From: DATAXP01 sp036272935
Lineage (GTDB): Bacteria > Planctomycetota > Planctomycetia > Pirellulales > PNKZ01
DNA length: 64,000 nucleotides
Reading direction: 5' to 3'
NCBI GenBank assembly: GCA_036272935.1
Contig: DATAXP010000023.1
Location: forward strand, 86,362-150,361
The translations under genes and the position numbers were made by a program. Of the stretch, positions 57,516-64,000 are shown piece after piece; position 1 is the first letter of the stretch; each line of letters opens with the position of its first letter. Below the pieces are notes generated by a model that saw nothing but the letters and a program-made list of their open reading frames with translations, did no database searches and was not told the DNA's origin.

Positions 57516-60500
57516 TTACCACCGGTAATGCAGGCTGCCCGAACCGACGTTAAATGTCTGCTGGCCGTTAAGCTGGATGTCGTAGCTGGCCGCCAGCGTC
57601 GTGCGGTCGGAAATAAGCCAGTTCAGGGTTCCACCGAGCACCGCCCAGTCGCGGCCGAAGTTGAGACCCTGCGTGTAGAAGTTCGGCCCGCCAACGCCGA
57701 CGAAGTTGCCGTTGAGCGTCGTTTCGGGGTGCAGGTATTCGTGCAGCCAAACGCCGCGTAGCTCGGGACGGAATTCGCGCCCACTGTCGCTGACCCAGTC
57801 CCACGACACGCGCGTCCCCAGCAGGTTGCGCAGCGCGCTGGTGTTGCTGCCGCCGACGCTCAGGTCGATCGGTCCGCCACCGGTTTCGGTGAAGCTGTTT
57901 TGCCGCACATAGATGTACTGCAAGCCGAGGAACGGCTGCAACGCGAACGGCCAGCCGAGCAGGTTCGTCCCTGTTTCCAGGTAGCTGGTCGATTGCCAAC
58001 CGGTGTAGTTGGCGGTGGCCGTGTCGTCGATCGTGCCGAACTGCGCGGTGCGCTGCGAACGGTAAGTGTCGAAGCCAAACGAACCGGCAGCCATCGCGTA
58101 GCGCGGACCCCATTGTTTGCGCAAGTAGCTGCCGAACTGGCCGTCGCTGGCCCGATCGGTCTGCTGCAAACTGTTCAACCGCAGGCTCAGGCTGTTGTAG
58201 GCGCCGAAGAAGCCGAGATGCAGCTCGTCGGAGAGTGTGCGATCGATGCCGGTCAGATTGCCGCCGATGCCGTAGGTGCCACCACTGGCGTTGCCGTCTC
58301 CCCAGGCGTTGCCACCCAGTCCGTAGCCCACGGTCCAGGCGGTCCACTGGGTTCGCCGCCGCGTCACCAGGCGGAAGATCGGCGGACCGGTCTGCGGAAT
58401 GACGACCGAGCCCGACTTGGTCGCGGTTGCTCCGTCGGCTGGGTCGGTTGCCATCGGATCGGTTGCGTCGGTGCTTTGCGTGCGGGACGAGACGGTGCGA
58501 TACGGGATGCTCGACGGGTTGGCCGGATCGTTGTTGATGACAAGCACCTGCTCTTCGTCGTCGGTCCTGCTAACCACCGGTTCGCGGTAGCCGGTGATTG
58601 GCCCCTCGCCGACGAACTCGCCCCCCTGCGCGGCACGCCGCAGCAGCAGGTACATGAATGTCGTATCCTGCACCATCAGTTGGGCGGCAGTTCCCACCAC
58701 CTCGTTTTCCAACTGCTCGAAGGCGTGCCGAGCACCGGCCGGCGATAGGGTGTTGATCTGGTCGTAGAGTGCGCCGAACGCTCCGCTGGCGGTCGCTGAG
58801 TGCTGATCGAGATAGCCGGCGACATTGCGCTGATTGACCGTCTGGGCGATGGCCGAGTAAGCGTTGGCGGCGCGGAACAGTTCGAAGCCGACGTAGCCAT
58901 CTCCGTACAGCAGCGTGGCGTCGAAGAACTGCAGATTGTCGGTAATGCCGCTGTACACACCATTGCGCGTGCCGCTGTATTGCAAGAATTGGTACACCGT
59001 GCCGGGCGTGTAGGTCACGTTGGGGCCAGAGACGTTCACGGTGCCGCCGTTGAGCGTCACATTGCCGTGGACCACTTGTAAGTTGTTGTTCACGCCTGGC
59101 GTGTTGCCGCCATTGGTGATCTGCACCTGCTGCGAGGCGCCTGAGTTGACCGTGTAGTTGCCGCCGACGGTGAGCGTGCCGCTGTAGCCGCCATTGCCTG
59201 CGGCGACCGTTCCGCTGTTCGTCACGTCGCCGGCAATCGTGCCGGTGCCGGCCAGCGCGCCGCCAGAATTGACGGTGACCGGCCCGGGATTGGTGCCGTT
59301 GATCGCCAACGTTCCTTGGTTGATTGCCGTGCCGCCGGTGTAAGCGTCGGCGTTGACCAGGAACACTTCGCCGGTGCCAGTCTTGGTCACGCTGCCGGAG
59401 CCGGAAATAGTGCCGTTGAACGTACCCGTCGAACCTTGATCGAACGTGAGATTAGCGTTGTTGGTCACGATGCCTTGCAGCGAATTGGTGGTGCCGGTGA
59501 GCGTGCCAGCCGACACTGTCGTGCCGCCCGCGTAGCTATTCACGCCGGCAAACGTGACGTTGCCGCCGCCGCTGATGAACACGTTACCCGAGCCGCTCAT
59601 GTTGCCGCTGTATGCGCCGTCGGTCGCCTGGTTGAAGTTGACGCTCGAGTTATTGGTGATCGACCCCTGGATGCCGTTGGTGGTGCCCGACAGCGTGCCG
59701 TTGGATACCGTGGTGCCGCCGGTGTAGTTGCTCGCGCCGCTGAAGTTCACGGTCGCCGTGCCGGTGATGTTCACGCTACCAGTGCCGGTCATGTTGCCGC
59801 TGTACGTACCATCGGCGGCCTGGTTGAACGTGACGTTCGAATCGTTGATGATCGCCCCTTGGATGCCATCGGTAGTGCCGGAAAGCGTGCCGCCGGTGAC
59901 CGCGGTGCCGCCAGTGTAGTTGTTCGTACCGGTGAAGTTCACGGTGGCGGTGCCGGTGATAAACACGCCGCCGGTACCGGTCATGTTGTCGCTGTAGGTG
60001 CCGTCGGTCGCCTGATTAAAGTTGATGATCGAATTGTTGGTGATCGCTCCCTGGATGCCGGAAGTGTTGCCTTGCAGCACGCCCGCGGAAACGGTCGTGC
60101 CGCCGCTGTAATCGTTGGCATTGACGAAGACCACAGTGCCGCCGCCGGTGACGTACACCGCGCCGGTCCCCGTAACGTTCCCGTTGAAAGTGCCTCCAAA
60201 CGACTGGTTGAACGTGACGTTGGCACTGTCGGTGATCGTTCCTTCTAGGCCATTGGTGGTGCCGCTCAGCGTGCCACTGTCGACGGCGGTGCCGGTCGAC
60301 ATGGCGCTGTTGATCGTAATGCCCAAAAAGTTGACCGTTGCCGCGCCCGAGCCGCTGATGGTGATCAGGCCGTTGGAAAAGATGTTCCCCGAAACCGTAG
60401 TGTCGCTCGTCGAATTATCGAAGATGGCGTTCGAGCTGATGCCAACATACACCCCGCCACCGTTGCCGTTGCCCGCAGCGCCGTTACCTGAGACCCCGGT

Positions 60501-61355
60501 GCCGCCGATGCCGCCGCTGACGGAGTTGGTAGAGTCGATATTCGTGCCGCCTGAAATGGTTAGCGTCGATCCGTTGGCGACAAACACTGCCCCGCCGAGG
60601 CCGAGACCGCCGCCACCACCGACCCCCGGGGCGCCGCCGTCGCCGCCACCTTCGTTGGTGCCGTTGCCTCCGGTGGTGCCGCTCGAGCCGGCGCCGGAGC
60701 CGCCGCCGCCATATCCGCTGGCGGTTCCATCGCCCGGACCGCCAGCAGGGCCGCCGGTCCCCGCTTGCGGGCTGTTGGAATTGGCGTTGAATCCTCCGCC
60801 GTCGCCGCCGTTGGGACTCGTGCCGTCGCCCGTTCCGCCTGCACCACCAATGGCCTGGTTGCTCGAAAAATAGACGTTGGAGATCGTGACGCTCGATGGA
60901 CCATCGATGTACAGGCCGCCACCACCGCCCAGACCGCCGCCACCGCCGCCGTTACCGGTCCCGCCAGCGCCGCCCTGCGCGATCGCGCCACTGATCGTCA
61001 GATTACTGATGCTCGCTGTACCGCTGCTGAGGCTGATGTTGAACGCCTGATTGCCGTTGGCCTCAATTAACACGCCACCACCACCGCTGATGGTCATCGA
61101 CGCGGTGATACCCTCGAGCGATCCGCTCAACGAGACGGCGGAGACAGTGAAGCTGATCGTGCTTCCCGGATTGTTGTTGGCCTGGTCGATCGCGTAGCTC
61201 AGCGTGCCGGGCGTTCCGCCGGTGCCATCGTCCGACGTACTGCTAACGACGTAGTTCGTCTGTGCTTCGACCCGCGCAGCCGCAATCAACGACATCAGCA
61301 CCAGCACAAGGCTGGCCACGGCGAATCGGTAGGGCACAGGCAGGGTCGATCGCAT
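57516..61355 (-). CDS. Autotransporter with PATR (passenger-associated) repeats
   Basis: About 1279 residues. A signal peptide (MRSTLPVPYRFAVASLVLVL, ending RVEAQ) leads to a Gly/Asn/Ser-rich passenger. It contains Gly-rich stretches (NGGGGGGLGGGGGLYIDG near 150) and, at about 365-690, at least five repeats of about 46 residues such as YTGGTTVSNGTLSGTTNGIQ and GSITNNSSVNFNQATDGAYS, the autotransporter-associated beta-strand type. A C-terminal 12-strand barrel (about 990-1279) ends LHYRW with the aromatic residue of outer-membrane proteins. It should export its passenger through the outer membrane (type Va). ATG 61355 is chosen for the signal peptide. Confidence 0.88.
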   Translation of the reverse strand: MRSTLPVPYRFAVASLVLVLMSLIAAARVEAQTNYVVSSTSDDGTGGTPGTLSYAIDQANNNPGSTISFTVSAVSLSGSLEGITASMTISGGGGVLIEANGNQAFNISLSSGTASISNLTISGAIAQGGAGGTGNGGGGGGLGGGGGLYIDGPSSVTISNVYFSSNQAIGGAGGTGDGTSPNGGDGGGFNANSNSPQAGTGGPAGGPGDGTASGYGGGGSGAGSSGTTGGNGTNEGGGDGGAPGVGGGGGLGLGGAVFVANGSTLTISGGTNIDSTNSVSGGIGGTGVSGNGAAGNGNGGGVYVGISSNAIFDNSTSDTTVSGNIFSNGLITISGSGAATVNFLGITINSAMSTGTAVDSGTLSGTTNGLEGTITDSANVTFNQSFGGTFNGNVTGTGAVYVTGGGTVVFVNANDYSGGTTVSAGVLQGNTSGIQGAITNNSIINFNQATDGTYSDNMTGTGGVFITGTATVNFTGTNNYTGGTAVTGGTLSGTTDGIQGAIINDSNVTFNQAADGTYSGNMTGTGSVNITGTATVNFSGASNYTGGTTVSNGTLSGTTNGIQGSITNNSSVNFNQATDGAYSGNMSGSGNVFISGGGNVTFAGVNSYAGGTTVSAGTLTGTTNSLQGIVTNNANLTFDQGSTGTFNGTISGSGSVTKTGTGEVFLVNADAYTGGTAINQGTLAINGTNPGPVTVNSGGALAGTGTIAGDVTNSGTVAAGNGGYSGTLTVGGNYTVNSGASQQVQITNGGNTPGVNNNLQVVHGNVTLNGGTVNVSGPNVTYTPGTVYQFLQYSGTRNGVYSGITDNLQFFDATLLYGDGYVGFELFRAANAYSAIAQTVNQRNVAGYLDQHSATASGAFGALYDQINTLSPAGARHAFEQLENEVVGTAAQLMVQDTTFMYLLLRRAAQGGEFVGEGPITGYREPVVSRTDDEEQVLVINNDPANPSSIPYRTVSSRTQSTDATDPMATDPADGATATKSGSVVIPQTGPPIFRLVTRRRTQWTAWTVGYGLGGNAWGDGNASGGTYGIGGNLTGIDRTLSDELHLGFFGAYNSLSLRLNSLQQTDRASDGQFGSYLRKQWGPRYAMAAGSFGFDTYRSQRTAQFGTIDDTATANYTGWQSTSYLETGTNLLGWPFALQPFLGLQYIYVRQNSFTETGGGPIDLSVGGSNTSALRNLLGTRVSWDWVSDSGREFRPELRGVWLHEYLHPETTLNGNFVGVGGPNFYTQGLNFGRDWAVLGGTLNWLISDRTTLAASYDIQLNGQQTFNVGSGSLHYRW

Positions 61356-61626
61356 GAGATTTCCGCGACGCTGACGACGAGGAAGGCTCGCCGAGATAAC
61401 CGCGACAATCGGCAGCGTGCCCGAGCATCGGACAACTCCTGCCAATCGTTTCTTTCGGTACGTTCGTCATGGTTTCTCGCCAAGAAACTGGGAAGTGGTG
61501 CCGCTGGCGTTAGGTTGGGCAAGCCGGCGAGAGCTTAACGGCTCGGGGGCACGCTAGCGACGTCGAGCGACATCCTCGATAGCGATGGCTGCATGCCGCC
61601 ACAAGCCTCACAGCAGCGGACGACGG

Positions 61627-62013
61627 TCACGCCGGAGAGCGGTGGAAATGCACGTGCTTCCACGTCGTCCCTTGGCGTTGCCAGACGCGCGTTTCGTTCG
61701 TCGCCGTCGTCACCGGGGCACCGCCGGCGTCGGGCGTCTGCGTGAGCCGAATATAGCTGACCACGGCCGCCGCGCTGCCAAGCATGCGCACGTGGGGCGA
61801 AGCCATCGTCGTTGTGCGCGGCGCGCTCGATCGCTCCAACTCGAAATAGAACTTGTGGAACGCCATCCCTTCGACCAGATGACCGCGCGCCTCCGGCTCG
61901 AAACACGTCAGCGACGGATCGCACAGCATCGCGTAAACGTTCCAATCGCCTGTAGCGATGCTTTCCAATAGCCGCTGATTCAGATCGAGCAACTCGCGGG
62001 TGTGATCGCTCAT
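61627..62013 (-). CDS. SnoaL-like / CaMKII-association-domain protein
   Basis: 128 residues, one NTF2-fold domain: LLDLNQRLLESIATGDWNVYAMLCDPSLTCFEPEARGHLVEGMAFHKFYFE, then VRMLGSAAAVVSYIRLTQ, and ending ETRVWQRQGTTWKHVHFHRS. This matches the calcium/calmodulin-dependent kinase II association-domain branch of the SnoaL-like superfamily. Bacterial members are of unknown function, often pocket-bearing oligomers. It starts 3 nt after thyX, so it is co-transcribed with it; the GGGGGATTGA ahead of the start lies in the thyX 3' end. Confidence 0.82.
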   Translation of the reverse strand: MSDHTRELLDLNQRLLESIATGDWNVYAMLCDPSLTCFEPEARGHLVEGMAFHKFYFELERSSAPRTTTMASPHVRMLGSAAAVVSYIRLTQTPDAGGAPVTTATNETRVWQRQGTTWKHVHFHRSPA

Positions 62014-62016
62014 GCT

Positions 62017-62925
62017 TCAATCCCCCGGCGGCAACAGTCCCAGCCGGACCAGTTTGGTCCGGCATTCATCGCGTTCGCGGCTACGCGCTAACGACACCCA
62101 CGACGCGTCCTGCACCGCCAGAAAATCCTCATCCGTCGCCCATCGCCCGGGGCTGCCGGCCATCCGCTCGGCAAGCCGGCGAATCACCTCGCAATCCAAG
62201 CGAGTGAGAAACATGCCGTGCTCGCGGAAATCGGTGAACGCTTCCCACACCAGCGGAAAAAGCGGCTGCACGATCTCGCGGCCGATGGTGGTCGCATACT
62301 GGCGAATTTCTTCCTGGGCATGCTCGTCCATCCGCAGGCTAAGAAAGTGCAGCAGGTTGTGCAGGTCGATCTTCCAGTACGCTTCGGTGTAAGTCGAAAG
62401 TGGCAGATCCTTGCGCGCCTGCTCACGAGCAACACCCAGCTCGATCCGCCGTTCGTACGCTCGCCGCGCTTCTTCCTGCAGCCGCTCTTCGTGGATCGAA
62501 AGCTCCGCGCCGACTTTGGGATCGAGCCGCCCGGCGCTCCCTTGCCGATTCGACACGGCCTGTTGCCGCCAGTCGGCCGCTGCGGTGCGCTGCGTCGCGT
62601 CGATTGCCAGCGAGTAACGGGTGCTGTACTCGTTGACGTTGGCCGTGCGATGGCGAATCCATTGCCGCCACGTGTCCATCGGCACGCGGACCAGGAACTT
62701 CAGCTCGGCCATCTCGAACGGCGTGGTGTGGCGGTGCCGCATCAGGTAGCGGATCAGCCCGCGATCGTCCGACACCTGGCGTGTCCCTTCGCCGTAGCTG
62801 ACCCGGGCGGCCTGCACCACGGCCGAATCGTCCCCCATCACGTCGACCAGGCAGACGAACCCATCGTCGAGCACCGGAAATTTTTTCCAGCGCAGGGCGT
62901 CGACTTGCGAAGCGTTGGTTGGCAT
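62017..62925 (-). CDS. thyX: Flavin-dependent thymidylate synthase
   Basis: About 302 residues. Makes dTMP from dUMP using FAD and methylenetetrahydrofolate; replaces ThyA. The ThyX motif is RHRTANVNEYSTR (91-103), which has Asn where the consensus RHRxxSxNExSxR has Ser. RHRHTTPFEMAELKF (63-77) and the C-terminal LSLRMDEHAQEEIRQYA (substrate-binding region) are present. The annotated ATG 62925 (MPTNASQVDA) is preferred because TACAAT (62938-62933) overlaps the longer start at 62934 and ends exactly 7 nt before it. No thyA was seen in the window. Confidence 0.93.
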   Translation of the reverse strand: MPTNASQVDALRWKKFPVLDDGFVCLVDVMGDDSAVVQAARVSYGEGTRQVSDDRGLIRYLMRHRHTTPFEMAELKFLVRVPMDTWRQWIRHRTANVNEYSTRYSLAIDATQRTAAADWRQQAVSNRQGSAGRLDPKVGAELSIHEERLQEEARRAYERRIELGVAREQARKDLPLSTYTEAYWKIDLHNLLHFLSLRMDEHAQEEIRQYATTIGREIVQPLFPLVWEAFTDFREHGMFLTRLDCEVIRRLAERMAGSPGRWATDEDFLAVQDASWVSLARSRERDECRTKLVRLGLLPPGD

Positions 62926-62932
62926 GCACGGC

Positions 62933-62938
62933 ATTGTA
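62933..62938 (-). promoter_or_regulatory. -10 box for leaderless thyX transcript
   Basis: TACAAT on the minus strand, ending 7 nt before ATG 62925. The -35 region is GC-rich and not convincing. Confidence 0.45.
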
Positions 62939-62967
62939 GCCGTCGAGCGCGCGGCGCGAAGGAGGCG

Positions 62968-63852
62968 TTACAATCCCACGCGCGACAGAAACTCCGGGCG
63001 CCCCCGCGCTGCCAAACGAAACCTGAACAGTGCCCCGGCCGTGGGACCGTTCTTTTGCCGGTCATCGCCGCCGGCAGTGGCGACATACAGCTCGTCGAGC
63101 GCTTCGCCGCCGAACGTCGGGCAAGTGACGCGCGACGTGGGGAGCTCAAGCCGCTGCTGCTCACGCCCCTGCGCGTCGAAGCAGATCAGGCAACCGCCAT
63201 CGTACTGCGCCGACCATAGCCGCCCCTCGGCATCGACCGCCAGGCCATCGGGGCGCGCGTTGGTCGGCTGTTGCGGCAACGTGATGAATGCCCGGCGGTT
63301 GGTGATCGCCCCAGTCGCCTGGTCGTAATCGAACTGCCAGATCGTGCGGCGACCGGTTTCGGTGTGATACATCGTTCGCAAGTCAAGCGTGAACCCCATG
63401 CCGTTGCTCGTGGCCACGTCATCGAGCAGCCGCGTGATCTTGCCATCGCAATCCAATCGATACAGCCGGCCGTTGCGGACGACGCGCCCTTGGTCGTCCT
63501 TCACTCCCATCGTGCCGCAGAACACGCGCCCCGCCGGATCGGCAATCACGTCGTTGAATCGCGAGTCGTGCTCGGCGGCGATGTCGTCGATGATGGTGTG
63601 GCGCAGTTCGCCGTCGCGCCACGTCGCCACCGTGCCGCGATCCATGAACAGCAACAGCGCCCCATCAGCCTGAATGGTGAAGCCGCCGACGGGGCGGCCT
63701 TCATAGACCTGCTCGTGCCGGCCGGTGGCAGGGTCGTAGCGGAACATCTTGCCGGCCGGAATGTCGGTCCAATACAGTCGGCGCTCAGCGGCGTGCCACA
63801 ATGGCCGCTCGCCGGTTCGACACGCATAATCAGCAACGATCTCGGGAGTCAT
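62968..63852 (-). CDS. SMP-30/gluconolactonase/LRE family protein, cytoplasmic
   Basis: 294 residues with no signal peptide. The family motifs are complete: GERPLWHAAERRLYWTDIPAGKMFRYDPATG (metal Glu), RFNDVIADPAGRVFCGTMG (metal Asn), TSNGMGFTLDLRTMYHTETGRRTI, RPDGLAVDAEGRLWSAQYDGG (metal Asp) and CPTFGGEALDELYVATA. It is a probable sugar-lactone lactonase; the substrate is unknown. GGAGCT lies upstream of the ATG. It is upstream of thyX, 42 nt away but with a separate promoter. Compare the secreted relative at 13117-14019. Confidence 0.9.
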   Translation of the reverse strand: MTPEIVADYACRTGERPLWHAAERRLYWTDIPAGKMFRYDPATGRHEQVYEGRPVGGFTIQADGALLLFMDRGTVATWRDGELRHTIIDDIAAEHDSRFNDVIADPAGRVFCGTMGVKDDQGRVVRNGRLYRLDCDGKITRLLDDVATSNGMGFTLDLRTMYHTETGRRTIWQFDYDQATGAITNRRAFITLPQQPTNARPDGLAVDAEGRLWSAQYDGGCLICFDAQGREQQRLELPTSRVTCPTFGGEALDELYVATAGGDDRQKNGPTAGALFRFRLAARGRPEFLSRVGL

Positions 63853-63931
63853 CGCATAGCTCCATAAGTGTTTGGCGCGACGCTCCGCCCCACACGGCGC
63901 AAGCGATCAATGCCGCAACGCGAACCGACTC

Positions 63932-64000
63932 CTAGCCGACGAACCGCACGCCCCCGTTCTTCCAGAAGCCTGTCACGAAACAATCGGTGAGTAAAAGGAA
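63932..64000 (-). CDS. 3' end of a gene cut by the window edge
   Basis: An open frame of 22 codons reads LTDCFVTGFWKNGGVRFVG at its end, then TAG at 63934-63932. The composition is protein-like, but it is too short to name a family. It would lie 79 nt upstream of the SMP-30 gene and on the same strand. The remaining 79 nt to 63853 hold nothing recognisable. Confidence 0.4.
   Translation of the reverse strand, partial: FLLLTDCFVTGFWKNGGVRFVG

Noticed and set aside
59280..60260. Repeated units that might be taken for a CRISPR array
   Set aside because: The units are in frame, about 138 nt, degenerate, and translate as PATR beta-strand repeats of the autotransporter.
1..64000. tRNA, rRNA, known riboswitch or insertion sequence
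   Set aside because: Looked for by eye in all gaps; nothing convincing was found. A covariance-model scan (tRNA and Rfam models) would be decisive.

Overview
The window looks like a piece of a high-GC Planctomycetota chromosome, probably a Pirellulales-type organism. The best evidence is the block at 39.9-56.0 kb: c-type-cytochrome/WD40 proteins, DUF1549/DUF1553 proteins and twin-arginine DUF1501 proteins, a combination largely confined to planctomycetes. A DsbD-type disulfide reductase, an ExbB/ExbD/toroid operon, a DUF6807 protein and leader-poor promoters fit the same picture. No rRNA, tRNA, CRISPR array, insertion sequence or phage gene was seen.

Layout. 0-3.6 kb: P-II signal protein with an overlapping degenerate receiver, then a secreted HExxH metalloprotease (minus). 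3.8-8 kb: an APH-fold kinase, a DsbD reductase and a small lipoprotein (plus). 7.9-13 kb: valS and cimA (minus), preceded by what reads as a complete Ile/Val attenuator: promoter, 20-residue leader peptide, antiterminator and terminator. 13-16 kb: three secreted proteins (SMP-30 family, esterase, frameshifted DUF6807). 16-21.4 kb: a redoxin protein, a small membrane protein, a BON-domain protein and a lipoprotein (plus). 21.5-28 kb: TPR / ExbB / ExbD / TonB-like toroid operon. 28-35.4 kb: two tatA genes, glyA, a response regulator, a TPR protein, xerC/D (minus), galE and a YhaM-like HD nuclease. 35.4-39.8 kb: murA (minus), a VOC protein, then prmC, prfA and rpmE (minus), a translation-termination/ribosome group. 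39.9-56 kb: the planctomycete cytochrome/DUF1501 cluster. 56.5-64 kb: a zinc-ribbon membrane protein, an autotransporter with PATR repeats, a SnoaL-like protein, thyX, a second SMP-30 protein and the 3' end of a gene cut by the window edge.

The signal that gene calling does not explain is a set of at least seven unrelated families of short self-complementary repeats lying between genes. They do not only fill gaps. One lies in frame inside valS and adds about 57 residues. One encodes the signal-peptide core of a secreted protein. Others supply the last codons or the stop of aph, cimA, murA and prmC. The other main candidate for an undescribed element is the cimA attenuator, in which the leader stop-codon region can pair over 11 bp with the 5' arm of the terminator. 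All functional names are read from motifs by eye; no database search was run.
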